The translations under genes and the position numbers were made by a program. This document shows, in pieces, positions 1 through 9,541 of a DNA stretch of 64,000 nt. The notes beneath the pieces were generated by a model. The model saw nothing but the letters and a program-made list of their open reading frames with translations, was not told where the DNA came from and made no database searches. The DNA comes from an uncultured Ferrimonas sp. (lineage in GTDB: Bacteria > Pseudomonadota > Gammaproteobacteria > Enterobacterales > Shewanellaceae): contig NZ_CANLCI010000008.1 in the NCBI RefSeq assembly GCF_947489035.1, positions 62,001-126,000 of the forward strand, given 5' to 3'. Each line of letters starts with the position of its first letter. Position 1 is the first letter of the stretch.

Positions 1-274
1 GGCGCAACGCTTCTTGCTGAATGTCCGCTGAGCAGACAATCACCTTAGGCGCTTGGGCGTTGTGCTGTAAGCGTTGCAGCACGCCATAACCATCAAGTTC
101 GGGCATGTTCAGATCAAGGAACAACAGATCGAACGGCTGGGTGTCGATCTGGGCCAATGCATCCAGACCATGCACCGCAAAGTGCACTTCCGCTTGCCAG
201 TTTTTAGGCAGGTTTCTCTGCAGGTGTTTCCGCGCCATGGCGGAGTCGTCGCAGATTAAGATCCGGAGGGTCAA
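1..274 (-). CDS. Response regulator receiver domain, partial (C-terminal part beyond the window)
   Basis: About 91 residues of a CheY-like receiver domain are visible before the gene runs off the left edge. The fold is clear: the acidic pocket ICDDSAMAR near the N-terminus, the phospho-acceptor Asp in LFLDLNMPELDGY, and the beta-4 strand VIVCSADIQ. The SADIQ variant is typical of receivers fused to a CheC/CheX-like phosphatase domain, but that part is not in view, so the fusion is inference. I prefer a TTG start at 274, because GGGAG lies about 8 nt upstream; an ATG at 295 in the same frame has no clear ribosome binding site. It is divergent from the crotonase gene. Probably a cytoplasmic signalling protein. 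Confidence 0.8.
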   Translation of the reverse strand, partial: MTLRILICDDSAMARKHLQRNLPKNWQAEVHFAVHGLDALAQIDTQPFDLLFLDLNMPELDGYGVLQRLQHNAQAPKVIVCSADIQQEALR

Positions 275-392
275 AAGTTTGGCTCCCAAACGCATGATGG
301 ATTAATAAACCGAATTATTCTATTTCAAATTCAATCAGTTGTCATCGCTTACCGTGGTTGCTACTGTGCAAGAAGTAATCAAGGAGAGATGT

Positions 393-1190
393 ATGGAACC
401 ACGAGTAGCCTGTCAAATTACCGACTGTGTCGCGGTCGTTACACTGCAACGCCCAGAAAAACATAATGCGCTGGATATGGCGATGTTTAAAGCCATTATA
501 TCGGTGCAACGGCGCTTGGCCAAACAGCGAGATCTGCGGGGCGTGATCCTGACCGGTGCCGGTGTCGATTTTTGTACCGGGATCGATGTTAAATCACTGC
601 TTAGTGATCCAAAGCAGGCGGCGCGGCTGCTGTGGAAATGGTGGCCGGGGCAGGCCAACATGGCGCAGCGGGTGAGCACCGGCTGGCGCGATTTGCCGGT
701 GCCGGTGATGGCGGTGTTGCAGGGCAAAGTGTGGGGTGGCGGCTTGCAGATCGCTTTAGGCGCGGATTTCCGCTTTGGTCATCACGATTGCACCTTGTCG
801 GTGATGGAAGGGCGCTGGGGCTTATTGCCAGACATGGGCGGCAACCTCGCCATGCGTGAGCAGATGGCGCAAGACCAAGCGTTGTGGTTAGCGATGACCG
901 CCGAAGTGATTGATGGCAAACGCAGCCACGAGCTGGGGTTACTGACAGAGTTAAGTGACGATCCGCTGGCCTTGGCGCACGCAAAGATGGCGCAGCTGTT
1001 GGAACGCTCGCCAGACGCCATTGCGGCAACCAAGAAGCTGTACCGTCGTCATGGTGTGCCCAAATCGGGGCGAATGTTGGCGGCGGAAACCTTCAGCCAA
1101 TGGCGGTTAATTTTGGGCAAGAATCAACGGATTGCGGTGGCAAAGCAGCAAGGCAAAGATCGCGATTACGACCCACGTAAAGCGTGGTAA
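393..1190 (+). CDS. Enoyl-CoA hydratase/isomerase (crotonase) family protein
   Basis: A 265-residue crotonase-superfamily protein. The N-terminus (VAVVTLQRPEKHNALD) and the oxyanion-hole regions (DFCTGIDVKSL, GKVWGGGLQIALGADFR) are classic, and the MEGRWGLLPDMGG segment carries the acidic residue usually used in catalysis. The family acts on acyl-CoA thioesters; the actual substrate cannot be read from sequence. The start at 393 is chosen because AAGGAGAGA sits just upstream; an in-frame ATG-less extension to 339 lacks such a site and adds atypical residues. It is monocistronic, convergent with rpoD, and followed by a shared terminator. Confidence 0.85.
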   Translation: MEPRVACQITDCVAVVTLQRPEKHNALDMAMFKAIISVQRRLAKQRDLRGVILTGAGVDFCTGIDVKSLLSDPKQAARLLWKWWPGQANMAQRVSTGWRDLPVPVMAVLQGKVWGGGLQIALGADFRFGHHDCTLSVMEGRWGLLPDMGGNLAMREQMAQDQALWLAMTAEVIDGKRSHELGLLTELSDDPLALAHAKMAQLLERSPDAIAATKKLYRRHGVPKSGRMLAAETFSQWRLILGKNQRIAVAKQQGKDRDYDPRKAW

Positions 1191-1256
1191 CGAGGAAGTC
1201 TCAAACCGGTTAGCTGAGGCAAGGCGTTGCCGTGCACGGCGATGCATCGCAGAGAC

Positions 1257-1287
1257 AAAAACGCCCAGCAGGTGCTGGGCGTTTTTT
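1257..1287. terminator. Bidirectional Rho-independent terminator between crotonase gene and rpoD
   Basis: An 11-bp perfect stem (AACGCCCAGCA / TGCTGGGCGTT, 2-nt gap) is flanked by A-run and T-run, so it can end transcripts from both convergent genes. Confidence 0.85.
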
Positions 1288-1305
1288 AAAGGGCGTTACT
1301 GACGA

Positions 1306-3129
1306 TTACTCGTCCAGGAAGCTCTTTAAGATCTCGGAACGAGATGGGTGACGCAGCTTACGCAGCGCTTTGGCTTCAATCTGACGAATACGCTCACGGG
1401 TAACGTCGAACTGTTTACCCACCTCTTCCAAGGTGTGATCGGTGTTCATTTCGATACCGAAACGCATCCGCAGTACCTTGGCTTCACGAGCCGTCAAGCC
1501 AGCCAGAACTTCGTTGGTGGCCATTTTCAGGCTTTCCGAAGTGGCGGAATCGATTGGCTGTGCCAAGGTGGTGTCTTCAATGAAGTCGCCCAAGTGGGAA
1601 TCTTCATCGTCACCGATTGGGGTTTCCATCGAGATTGGCTCTTTGGCGATCTTCAGAACCTTGCGGATCTTATCCTCTGGCATCAGCATGCGTTCAGCCA
1701 GCTCTTCCGGGGTAGGCTCGCGACCCATCTCCTGCAGCATCTGACGAGAGATGCGGTTCAGTTTGTTGATGGTCTCGATCATGTGTACCGGAATACGGAT
1801 GGTGCGCGCTTGGTCAGCAATAGAACGGGTGATCGCCTGACGGATCCACCAAGTGGCGTAGGTAGAGAACTTGTAGCCACGACGGTACTCGAACTTATCT
1901 ACGGCCTTCATCAAGCCGATGTTGCCTTCCTGGATCAGATCCAAGAATTGCAAACCACGGTTGGTGTATTTCTTGGCGATGGAGATAACCAAACGCAAGT
2001 TGGCTTCAACCATCTCTTTCTTGGCGCGGCGAGCCTTAGCTTCACCGATGGACATGCGACGGTTGATGTCCTTGATCTTGGCAATCGACAGGCCAGTCTC
2101 TTGCTGGATCGCTTGTAACTTAACGGTCGAACGACCCAGATCGTCTTTCCACGCTGACAGCGAGTTGGAGTAAGACTTACCGGCTTCAATTTCGGCCTGC
2201 AGCCAAGCGTCGCTGGCTTCGTTACCGGCGAACACTTTCATGAAGTTCTTCTTCGGCATCTTAGCGTGCTCGACACACGTCTTCATGATCAGACGTTCTT
2301 GAACGCGCACGCGATCCATCATGGTGCGCATGGAGCGAACCAGACCATCAAACTGCTTTGGTACCAAGCGGAACTCTTTAAACAGTTCAGACAACTTGGT
2401 TACGATCATCGCCACTTCTAAAGAGTCAGAGCCATGCTCGCCCATGGCCGTCATTGCCAGAGTGTAGTGTTCACGCAGGGCGTCAAACTTCTCTTTGGCT
2501 TGTTCAGGACAAGGACCGGTGTTGGTCTCTTCTTCTTCTTCATCGTCATCATCGTCGTCTTCGTCGTCCAACTCTTCTTGGGACAACTCAGAACCAACGT
2601 GGGTGGCGGTTGGCGCTTCATCTTCTTCGGTAATGAATCCAGAGATGATCTCAGACAGGCGGATCTCTTCAGCAACGAAGCGATCCCATTGCTCGAGCAA
2701 GTAGCTGATGGCAGCAGGGTACTCAGCAATGGAACACTGAACCTGATTGATGCCATCTTCAATGCGCTTGGCAATGACAATTTCGCCTTCACGAGTCAGT
2801 AGCTCCACGGTGCCCATTTCGCGCATGTACATGCGGACGGGATCGGTGGTGCGACCAAGCTCGCCTTCAACACTGGCCAGAGCGGCCGCCGCAGCTTCCG
2901 CGGCGTCTTCATCAGTGTTGTCTTCAGACATCATCAATTCGTCTTTATCCGGAGCGGATTCAAAGACTTGGATGCCCATGTCATTAATCATCTGGATAAT
3001 ATCTTCGATCTGATCGGAATCGACCATATCGGCCGGAAGGTGATCGTTCACCTCGGCGTAAGTCAGATAGCCCTGCTCTTTGCCTTTAGCGACCAGGAGC
3101 TTAAGTTGTGACTGCGGAGTTTGATCCAT
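1306..3129 (-). CDS. rpoD: RNA polymerase primary sigma factor (sigma-70)
   Basis: A 607-residue housekeeping sigma factor, close in length to E. coli RpoD (613). Region 1.1 is at the N-terminus ([16 protein letters not shown]). A non-conserved linker carries a strongly acidic run at about residues 186-201. Region 2 contains the -10 recognition helix ([15 protein letters not shown]). Region 4 ends in the -35 recognition helix ([20 protein letters not shown]). The start at 3129 matches the conserved N-terminus; the frame is open to 3183 but the extra residues are not sigma-like. It is last in the order rpsU-yqeY-dnaG-rpoD, all on the minus strand. Confidence 0.97.
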   Translation of the reverse strand: MDQTPQSQLKLLVAKGKEQGYLTYAEVNDHLPADMVDSDQIEDIIQMINDMGIQVFESAPDKDELMMSEDNTDEDAAEAAAAALASVEGELGRTTDPVRMYMREMGTVELLTREGEIVIAKRIEDGINQVQCSIAEYPAAISYLLEQWDRFVAEEIRLSEIISGFITEEDEAPTATHVGSELSQEELDDEDDDDDDEEEEETNTGPCPEQAKEKFDALREHYTLAMTAMGEHGSDSLEVAMIVTKLSELFKEFRLVPKQFDGLVRSMRTMMDRVRVQERLIMKTCVEHAKMPKKNFMKVFAGNEASDAWLQAEIEAGKSYSNSLSAWKDDLGRSTVKLQAIQQETGLSIAKIKDINRRMSIGEAKARRAKKEMVEANLRLVISIAKKYTNRGLQFLDLIQEGNIGLMKAVDKFEYRRGYKFSTYATWWIRQAITRSIADQARTIRIPVHMIETINKLNRISRQMLQEMGREPTPEELAERMLMPEDKIRKVLKIAKEPISMETPIGDDEDSHLGDFIEDTTLAQPIDSATSESLKMATNEVLAGLTAREAKVLRMRFGIEMNTDHTLEEVGKQFDVTRERIRQIEAKALRKLRHPSRSEILKSFLDE

Positions 3130-3206
3130 TGATATCATCCACTTAAGGTTAAAAACTGAGGGTAAGCGGCCGTTGACGCGCAAATAGCCAATTATAACGG
3201 CGTTCG

Positions 3207-5015
3207 CTACGAGCCGCTAGCCTTTGCCGATTGCCTGAGTGACGCCAGCCTTATATTGAGCCACTGCAGTTGCCGAATTTCGTCCGGTGTAATGGACCCG
3301 TCTCGGGCTTTTTGATTCAGTGTCTCGGACATTTGTTCCAAAAAACGCTGGTTTAGCCAACTCAAACAATCAGTAAATTCTTTGTTGAGGTTTTCCTCAA
3401 CCGCGAATTGCCAGCCCATTAATTTTCGTAAGATCCCCTGTTCGGGGCGCTCACGGAACCGTTCCAACAACTGGGCCGTGGTCAGGGGTTGTTGGCGGCA
3501 TAACTCCAGCATCTCGCGTAATAGCGACACGCCGTTGAGATTCAGGTGCTGTAACGCCGTTTGCGGCGGCAGTTCAAAGCCCAGCTGCGGTTGATGCAGC
3601 AGTAGGGCAATGGCGTGGCGCAGAGGCGTACCGCGGCCTTGCGCGGCTTTTTTTAAGCTTTGTTGCGCCGGCTTGGTTTCCTGTTTCAGAAACCGGTTGA
3701 GCTTGTGTTCATCCCACGCCAACTCGCGAGCGAGTCGCTGGCCGAACACTTGGCGCAGGCTGTCGTCATTGATCTTATTGATCAGATCCGTCACCAGCTT
3801 GGCCATGTGGGCTTTGCCTTCGTCGTTGCTCATGTCCGCTTGTTTCATCACGTGACTGAACAGGTAATCCGACAAGCTCGTGGCTTGGCCGATCCGAACT
3901 TCAAAGGCGTCTTTGCCCTCCTGTCGGACCAGTGAATCAGGATCTTCACCGTCCGGCAGGAACATAAATTTTAAGGCGGTGCCACTGCGTAACAGCGGCA
4001 GCGCCGTTTCTACGGCGCGCCAAGCGGCTTCGCGGCCAGCGCGGTCGCCGTCGTAACAGCACACCACTTCGCTTTTGGCGGTGCGAACCAACGCTTGAAC
4101 GTGATCGCTGGTGGTGGCGGTGCCGAGCGAAGCCACAGCATAATCGATGCCGTGTTGCGCCAGTGCCACCACATCCATATAGCCTTCCACCACCAACACC
4201 CGTTCGGGGGTACGGCTGGCTTGTCTGACTTCATACAGACCATAGAGTTCATGGCCCTTATGAAAGATCGGCGTTTCCGGCGAGTTCAGATACTTTGGGG
4301 TATCGTCGCCCATGACTCGGCCACCAAAGCCGACCACACGGCCACGGCGATCGTGGATCGGGAACATCAGTCTATCGCGAAAGCGGTCGTAGCGTTTGCC
4401 ACCCTCTTTTTCAATCACCATGCCGCAGTCGGTCAGCAGCTTCTCGCCTTGGAAGTTGCCGCGCTGTTGCTTCAGCAAGTTATCCCAGCCCGGTGGCGCA
4501 AAGCCGATCCCGAACTTAGTGACGGTGTCGCTATCCAGGCCACGGCCTTGAATGTATTCGATAACGCGCTGCTTTTCTGGGTGCTGCTGCAAAGCTTGCT
4601 GAAAGAAGTTGGCCGCCCACTGCATTAAGCTGTAGTGATCGGTGAACTTGGCGCTGTTGCTTGGCGGCGCACTGCGTGGGGCATTGCCACCACTGCCAGA
4701 ACGGTAAGTGGACTGTTCGCGCACCACTTCCAGCCCAGCTTGGCTGGACAGTTCTTCCACCGCATCGGGAAATTCAAGCCGATCGTACTCCATCACAAAG
4801 TCGATGGCGTTGCCGTGGGCACCACAGCCGAAGCAATGGTAGAACTGCTTGTCTTGGGCAACAGTAAACGAGGGGGTTTTCTCGTTGTGGAACGGACAAC
4901 AGGCGTGGTAATTACGCCCTGCTTTTTTCAGCTTCACGCGGCCATCGATCAGCTCAACGATGTCGACTCGCGCCAACAGTTGATCGATAAATTCTCTGGG
5001 AATGCGACCTGCCAC
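3207..5015 (-). CDS. dnaG: DNA primase
   Basis: A 602-residue primase that makes RNA primers at the replication fork. The N-terminal CHC2 zinc-binding domain has ligands C40, H43, C61 and C64. The catalytic TOPRIM domain shows [11 protein letters not shown] and the metal-binding CCYDGDRAG. The C-terminal third is the DnaB-interacting region, more variable and Gln-rich. It lies between yqeY and rpoD; a terminator-like hairpin upstream (5133-5161) probably lowers dnaG expression relative to rpsU, as in the E. coli macromolecular-synthesis operon. Confidence 0.97.
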   Translation of the reverse strand: MAGRIPREFIDQLLARVDIVELIDGRVKLKKAGRNYHACCPFHNEKTPSFTVAQDKQFYHCFGCGAHGNAIDFVMEYDRLEFPDAVEELSSQAGLEVVREQSTYRSGSGGNAPRSAPPSNSAKFTDHYSLMQWAANFFQQALQQHPEKQRVIEYIQGRGLDSDTVTKFGIGFAPPGWDNLLKQQRGNFQGEKLLTDCGMVIEKEGGKRYDRFRDRLMFPIHDRRGRVVGFGGRVMGDDTPKYLNSPETPIFHKGHELYGLYEVRQASRTPERVLVVEGYMDVVALAQHGIDYAVASLGTATTSDHVQALVRTAKSEVVCCYDGDRAGREAAWRAVETALPLLRSGTALKFMFLPDGEDPDSLVRQEGKDAFEVRIGQATSLSDYLFSHVMKQADMSNDEGKAHMAKLVTDLINKINDDSLRQVFGQRLARELAWDEHKLNRFLKQETKPAQQSLKKAAQGRGTPLRHAIALLLHQPQLGFELPPQTALQHLNLNGVSLLREMLELCRQQPLTTAQLLERFRERPEQGILRKLMGWQFAVEENLNKEFTDCLSWLNQRFLEQMSETLNQKARDGSITPDEIRQLQWLNIRLASLRQSAKASGS

Positions 5016-5132
5016 CTGAAGCTGTGTCCTCGAACGATAGAGTGTGATTTATAGCCTATGGCATTGATAACTAACAGTTAAAAACTAGAAAGTCGCCAAT
5101 GCATTAGGCAATAAAAGGTGAAAACACAAACA

Positions 5133-5161
5133 AACAAGCCGTGCATAAGGCACGGCTTGTT
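5133..5161 (-). terminator. Intra-operon terminator/attenuator between yqeY and dnaG
   Basis: A 12-bp stem (AACAAGCCGTGC and its complement, 5-nt loop) is followed on the minus strand by a T-rich stretch. Its place between rpsU-yqeY and dnaG matches the partial terminator known between rpsU and dnaG in enterobacteria, so partial read-through is expected (inference). Confidence 0.75.
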
Positions 5162-5182
5162 GCTGTGAACGGGCTGGCTAGA

Positions 5183-5626
5183 TTAGACCAGTTGAGCTTT
5201 TAAGATCTTGCTCACCACGGCCATATCGGCGCGCCCTTGAACCTGGCTTTGCAGCTGGCCCATCACTTTGCCCATGTCTTTCATCGAGCTGGCACCACTG
5301 TCGGCTACAGCTTTGCTGATCAGGGCCTCCAGTTCCGCTTCGGTCAGCTGCTGCGGCAAGAATTCTTGCAGCACAACAACTTCAGCAGCTTCGGAATCGG
5401 CTAAGTCTTGACGACCGGCTTCTTCGTACTGCTTGATGGAGTCGCGACGCTGTTTAACCAATTTGGTTACCAGCTTAGTCACTTCTGCATCGTCCGGAGT
5501 GGTTTGGGTGTCCACTTCTACCTGCTTAATCGCAGCCAGTGCCATTCGAATGGTGCTCAGGCGTGCTTTATCTTTCGCACGCATGGCCACCTTCATGGCA
5601 TCTTTAAGTTGCTCGACTAAAGTCAT
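5183..5626 (-). CDS. GatB/YqeY domain-containing protein
   Basis: A 147-residue protein of the YqeY family, related to the tRNA-binding tail domain of GatB of the aminoacyl-tRNA amidotransferase. The typical start MTLVEQLKDAMKVAMRAKDKARL and the C-terminal MKDMGKVMGQLQSQVQGRADM helix are present at the usual length. Its function as a stand-alone protein is not established; a role linked to tRNA or translation is assumed from the domain. It begins 2 nt after the rpsU stop codon, and in many gammaproteobacteria it sits between rpsU and dnaG as here. Confidence 0.9.
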   Translation of the reverse strand: MTLVEQLKDAMKVAMRAKDKARLSTIRMALAAIKQVEVDTQTTPDDAEVTKLVTKLVKQRRDSIKQYEEAGRQDLADSEAAEVVVLQEFLPQQLTEAELEALISKAVADSGASSMKDMGKVMGQLQSQVQGRADMAVVSKILKAQLV

Positions 5627-5628
5627 GA

Positions 5629-5874
<246 letters not shown>

Positions 5875-5877
5875 CTA

Positions 5878-5904
5878 GAAGCTGGTCATTCTTTGAGCAG
5901 CTTC
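5878..5904 (-). other. Stem-loop in the rpsU leader
   Basis: GAAGCTG and its complement CAGCTTC are separated by 13 nt in the 5' untranslated region of rpsU, about 35 nt before the start codon. It has no T-tract, so it is not a terminator; a stability or translational role is possible but unproven. Confidence 0.4.
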
Positions 5905-5922
5905 AATTCAAAATGGTGCGAA

Positions 5923-5952
5923 ATTCTACTCCGATTACCCCACGGTTGTAAA
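5923..5952 (-). promoter_or_regulatory. Putative sigma-70 promoter of the rpsU-yqeY-dnaG-rpoD operon
   Basis: On the minus strand TTTACA and TAGAAT are separated by 18 bp, about 80 bp before the rpsU start codon. Good hexamer matches; not tested. Confidence 0.55.
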
Positions 5953-6031
5953 GTCTGGTTGTCCAACACTGGTCAGTGAAGTGCAGTCCCGCTAGAATTG
6001 CGCCACTTTGAATCCAGATAGAGAGTCACTT

Positions 6032-7051
6032 ATGCGCATTTTAGGCATCGAAACTTCGTGCGATGAAACCGGCATCGCCATCTATGACGATGCGCAGGGG
6101 CTGCTGTCACACACTTTATATAGCCAAGTTAAACTGCACGCCGATTATGGTGGGGTGGTACCTGAGCTGGCCTCTCGCGACCACGTACGTAAGATTGTAC
6201 CACTGATCCAGCAAGCGATTGCGGAAGCTGGCCTCAGTAAAGACGATATTGATGGTGTGGCTTACACCGCGGGCCCCGGTTTAGTGGGCGCCTTGTTAGT
6301 TGGTGCTTGTGCAGGGCGGGCGCTCGCCTTTGCTTGGGGCAAGCCGGCCATTGCGGTTAATCACATGGAAGGGCACCTGTTAGCGCCCATGCTGGAAGAG
6401 ACGCCGCCGGCGTTTCCGTTTATCGCCTTGCTGGTATCCGGTGGCCACACGCAATTGGTGCAGGTGGATGGCATTGGCCAATATCAATTGCTGGGGGAAT
6501 CGATTGACGATGCCGCCGGTGAAGCGTTCGATAAAACCGCCAAGCTGATGGGCTTGGATTACCCCGGCGGGCCGTTGTTGTCGAAATTAGCGCAGCAGGG
6601 TGAGGTGGGCAAATACCGTTTCCCTCGGCCAATGTGTGATCGTCCTGGCTTGGATTTCAGCTTCTCTGGTTTGAAAACCTTTGCCGCCAATACCATTGCG
6701 GCCCAGGATGAGTCGGAAAAAGCCAACATCGCTCGCGCCTTTGAAGACGCGGTGGTGGACACCTTGGCGATTAAGTGTCGCCGTGCCATGGATCAAACTG
6801 GCATCAACCGCTTGGTGGTGGCCGGTGGGGTTAGCGCCAACCGTCATCTGCGCGCCGAGCTTGCGGCCTTAATGGTTAAGCGCAATGGCGAAGTGTTCTA
6901 CCCGCGACCAGAGTTTTGCACCGATAACGGCGCGATGATTGCGTTTGCGGGGATGCAGCGGTTGTTGGCGGGGGAACAGGGTGATTTAAGCGTTAAGACC
7001 ACCCCACGCTGGCCGCTGGATCAACTGGCAGTGCCGGGGCAGGCGGGCTAG
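6032..7051 (+). CDS. tsaD: tRNA N6-adenosine threonylcarbamoyltransferase
   Basis: A 339-residue TsaD/Kae1 protein. With TsaB and TsaE it transfers the threonylcarbamoyl group to A37 of ANN-decoding tRNAs. The N-terminus [14 protein letters not shown] is diagnostic, the metal ligands H111 and H115 are in NHMEGH, and the nucleotide-binding ASKHA motifs ([28 protein letters not shown]) are intact. The start at 6032 matches the family; the frame opens 8 codons earlier. It is divergent from rpsU and converges on plsY with a 4-bp overlap of the stop codons. Confidence 0.96.
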   Translation: MRILGIETSCDETGIAIYDDAQGLLSHTLYSQVKLHADYGGVVPELASRDHVRKIVPLIQQAIAEAGLSKDDIDGVAYTAGPGLVGALLVGACAGRALAFAWGKPAIAVNHMEGHLLAPMLEETPPAFPFIALLVSGGHTQLVQVDGIGQYQLLGESIDDAAGEAFDKTAKLMGLDYPGGPLLSKLAQQGEVGKYRFPRPMCDRPGLDFSFSGLKTFAANTIAAQDESEKANIARAFEDAVVDTLAIKCRRAMDQTGINRLVVAGGVSANRHLRAELAALMVKRNGEVFYPRPEFCTDNGAMIAFAGMQRLLAGEQGDLSVKTTPRWPLDQLAVPGQAG

Positions 7052-7665
7052 CGCTTAGGGCCAACGCTGCGGGCGGCGCCGAGCTTAGGTTCGGTGCCGC
7101 GATATAAGCGGATCATGTTGGCGCGATGACGCCAGAGGATCAGCGCAATCAGCACCGCTACCGCGCCGGTGTATTGCGGCTTAAATAAATAGGTAAATAG
7201 TGGCGCCATGCTGCAAGCGCAGATGGACGCCAGCGATGAATAGCGGGTAACCAGCGCCACCAAAAACCAGGTGATCGCCAGCGCCAACAGCAGTTCCCAA
7301 CCAATTGGGGCAATGGCGCCTAAGGCGGTTGCCACCCCTTTTCCGCCCTGCATCTTAAAAAACAGCGGATAGATGTGGCCTAAGGTGGCTGCAACGCCAA
7401 CCGCGGCCAACACCCAAGGCGACAGCCCCAGCAAATAGCCCCCCCAAACCGGGATGGTGCCTTTTAAAATATCGCTGAGCAGCACCAGCGTGGCAGGAAT
7501 GCGGCCACCCAAGCGCAAGACATTGGTGGCACCGGGGTTGCCTGAGCCGTGCAGCCGGGGATCCGGCAGGCGAAAAAGGCGACAGATTAAGACAGCGCTG
7601 GAGATCGAGCCAAGCAGGTAGCCGGTTAGGGTCATTAAAATGGCTAGAGTGAGGTGGCTGTCCAA
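7048..7665 (-). CDS. plsY: Acyl-phosphate:glycerol-3-phosphate acyltransferase
   Basis: A 205-residue inner-membrane enzyme that acylates glycerol 3-phosphate from acyl-phosphate, the first step of phospholipid synthesis. The family signatures [12 protein letters not shown], the [12 protein letters not shown] loop, and several membrane helices are visible. I chose a TTG start at 7665: it gives the usual short N-terminus before [13 protein letters not shown] and has AGGA six bases upstream; the frame is open to 7704. It sits between tsaD and the divergent folB, the common arrangement in this group. Confidence 0.92.
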   Translation of the reverse strand: MDSHLTLAILMTLTGYLLGSISSAVLICRLFRLPDPRLHGSGNPGATNVLRLGGRIPATLVLLSDILKGTIPVWGGYLLGLSPWVLAAVGVAATLGHIYPLFFKMQGGKGVATALGAIAPIGWELLLALAITWFLVALVTRYSSLASICACSMAPLFTYLFKPQYTGAVAVLIALILWRHRANMIRLYRGTEPKLGAARSVGPKR

Positions 7666-7790
7666 TGTTTTTCCTAGGTTGTTTAGGCTATTATCCGCGC
7701 CCACAGGCTGCCGAAATCATCGGCAATGAGTTGGGTTAGGGTAACCAACCCACAGGCCAAGTGCCAGTTCTCAAGGTTTCAATAAAAAGC

Positions 7791-8147
7791 ATGACCGATA
7801 CCGTATTTATCAAAGACCTCGATTGCCAAGCCGTGATTGGCATTTTCGATTGGGAAAAACAGATCCGGCAGCAATTACTGCTGGATCTCACCATCGGTTG
7901 GGATAACCGCCAAGCCGCTGCAGGCGACGACTTCCAATATGCCTTGTGTTACGACACCGTCGCCAAAGCGGTGACCGCTTTGGTGCAGGATCAACCCCAT
8001 GAGCTGATCGAAACCGTAGCAGAAAAAGTGGCGCAGCTTATTTTGGGCCAATTTCAGGCGCCATGGGTACGAGTGCGCGTGAATAAGCCCGGCGCGGTGG
8101 CCAATGCCGCCACCGTTGGGGTTGAGATTGAACGGAGTCTGTCATGA
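7791..8147 (+). CDS. folB: Dihydroneopterin aldolase
   Basis: A 118-residue folate-pathway enzyme that splits 7,8-dihydroneopterin to 6-hydroxymethyl-dihydropterin. The start MTDTVFIKDLDCQAVIGIFDWEK is family-typical, including the Glu of the pterin pocket, and VNKPGAVANAATVGVEIER closes the fold with the catalytic Lys. The start at 7791 is preferred over an upstream in-frame codon at 7761. Its stop overlaps the folK start (ATGA), indicating translational coupling with the next enzyme of the pathway. Confidence 0.93.
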   Translation: MTDTVFIKDLDCQAVIGIFDWEKQIRQQLLLDLTIGWDNRQAAAGDDFQYALCYDTVAKAVTALVQDQPHELIETVAEKVAQLILGQFQAPWVRVRVNKPGAVANAATVGVEIERSLS

Positions 8148-8644
8148 CCCGCATCTTCATCAGCTTGGGCTCCAACATCGATGCCCACACCCACATTCGC
8201 CATGGCCTGAATGATCTGGCGGCGGCGTTATCCAATGTGGTTATTTCTCCCGTCTATGAAAGCGAAGCGGTGGGATTTGAGGGGGATAACTTCCTCAATT
8301 TGGTGGCGCAGGCGGATACCGAACTGTCCATTGCTGAGGTCGTGGCGCTGTTTAAGCAGATTGAACAAGATCATGGCCGTGTGCGCGGGGCGAAAAAATT
8401 CGCGCCTCGAACCCTAGATCTGGATCTGCTGCTGTATGGCGAGATCCGTTGCCAAACCCCAGTGGAGCTGCCCCGTCCCGAAATTTTTGATAACGCCTTT
8501 GTGTTGTTGCCGTTGCAACAGTTGTGGCCAACCGGCGTGATCGCCGGATCCACAAAAACTTTACAGCAGCTCTGGCAGGCTTACCCGCAACACAGCCAAA
8601 AATTGTGGCCAATCGCTTTTGCGTGGCCAAGCGCTGATTCTTGA
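8144..8644 (+). CDS. folK: 2-amino-4-hydroxy-6-hydroxymethyldihydropteridine pyrophosphokinase
   Basis: A 166-residue HPPK that pyrophosphorylates the FolB product using ATP. Recognisable are FISLGSNIDAH, the pterin loop YESEAVGFEGDNFLNLV, and the ATP/Mg site GAKKFAPRTLDLDLLLYG. It starts inside the folB stop codon, and uppP follows 24 bp later on the same strand, so the three probably form one transcript ending at 9481-9508. Confidence 0.95.
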   Translation: MTRIFISLGSNIDAHTHIRHGLNDLAAALSNVVISPVYESEAVGFEGDNFLNLVAQADTELSIAEVVALFKQIEQDHGRVRGAKKFAPRTLDLDLLLYGEIRCQTPVELPRPEIFDNAFVLLPLQQLWPTGVIAGSTKTLQQLWQAYPQHSQKLWPIAFAWPSADS

Positions 8645-8668
8645 AATCAAATAATTGAGGGTTCGTAA

Positions 8669-9463
8669 GTGGATCTAATGCAAACCGTTCTGCTGGCCTT
8701 GCTGCAGGGCTTTTCCGAATTTTTACCGATCTCCAGTTCGGCCCACCTGATTTTACCGGCCAAGATCTTCGGCTGGCCGGATCAAGGCAGCGCCTTTGAT
8801 GTGGCCACCCACGTTGGTACTTTGGCGGCGGTGGTGCTCTATTTTCGGCAAGACATTGGCCGCATGGCGGTCGCGTGGGGCGGATCGTTTGCTGGTCGCC
8901 ATAACGACGACAGTCGCACGGCGTGGTATATCGCCTTAGGCACGGTGCCGGCGGTCATTGCGGGGCTGCTGTTTAACGACATCATCTCGACGGAGCTGCG
9001 CTCAACCACCGTGATCGCCACCACCACGGTGCTGTTTGGTTTGCTGCTGTGGCTGGCCGATGCCACCGCAACCGAGCGTAAGCAGATGGTTGATATTACC
9101 TGGAAGATCGCGTTGTTGATTGGCTTGGCGCAAGCGATGGCGCTGATCCCAGGCACCTCGCGTTCCGGTGCCACTATCACCATGGCACTGTTTTTAGGGC
9201 TAAATCGAATGACCGCAGCGCGTTTCTCGTTCTTGCTGTCGGTGCCAATTATCGTCGCCGCAGGATCGTTGAAGACGTTAGAGCTGGTGCAATCGCCATT
9301 GGCGGTGGATTGGATCGCGATGGCCGTGGGCACTGTGTTGGCATTTTTCTCCGCCTACGCCTGTATTTTCCTATTCTTAAAAGCGATCAGCCGCATGGGG
9401 ATGCTGCCGTTTGTGGTGTATCGCCTCGCTCTTGGGGCGCTGTTGTTCGCCTTTTTCGTGTAG
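8669..9463 (+). CDS. uppP: Undecaprenyl-diphosphatase
   Basis: A 264-residue integral-membrane BacA/UppP protein that recycles undecaprenyl pyrophosphate to the phosphate carrier for cell-wall synthesis; overexpression of the family gives bacitracin resistance. Both catalytic motifs are present: QGFSEFLPISSSAHL near the N-terminus and PGTSRSGATITMAL centrally, amid about eight hydrophobic helices. The start codon is GTG at 8669 with GAGG upstream. Third gene after folB-folK. Confidence 0.95.
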   Translation: MDLMQTVLLALLQGFSEFLPISSSAHLILPAKIFGWPDQGSAFDVATHVGTLAAVVLYFRQDIGRMAVAWGGSFAGRHNDDSRTAWYIALGTVPAVIAGLLFNDIISTELRSTTVIATTTVLFGLLLWLADATATERKQMVDITWKIALLIGLAQAMALIPGTSRSGATITMALFLGLNRMTAARFSFLLSVPIIVAAGSLKTLELVQSPLAVDWIAMAVGTVLAFFSAYACIFLFLKAISRMGMLPFVVYRLALGALLFAFFV

Positions 9464-9480
9464 CAGCGGTTGATAGAAGT

Positions 9481-9508
9481 ACGGGGCAGTCTATGACTGC
9501 CCCGTTTT
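9481..9508 (+). terminator. Rho-independent terminator of the folB-folK-uppP transcript
   Basis: An 11-bp stem (ACGGGGCAGTC, 3-nt loop) followed by TTTT, 17 bp after the uppP stop codon. Confidence 0.85.
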
Positions 9509-9541
9509 GATCTAAGGGGTGATGAGTGCCCTTGCTGCGTC

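Noticed and set aside
2495..2802. Plus-strand frames rich in Ser, Phe and Val opposite rpoD
   Set aside because: They are shadows of the acidic Asp/Glu run of sigma-70.
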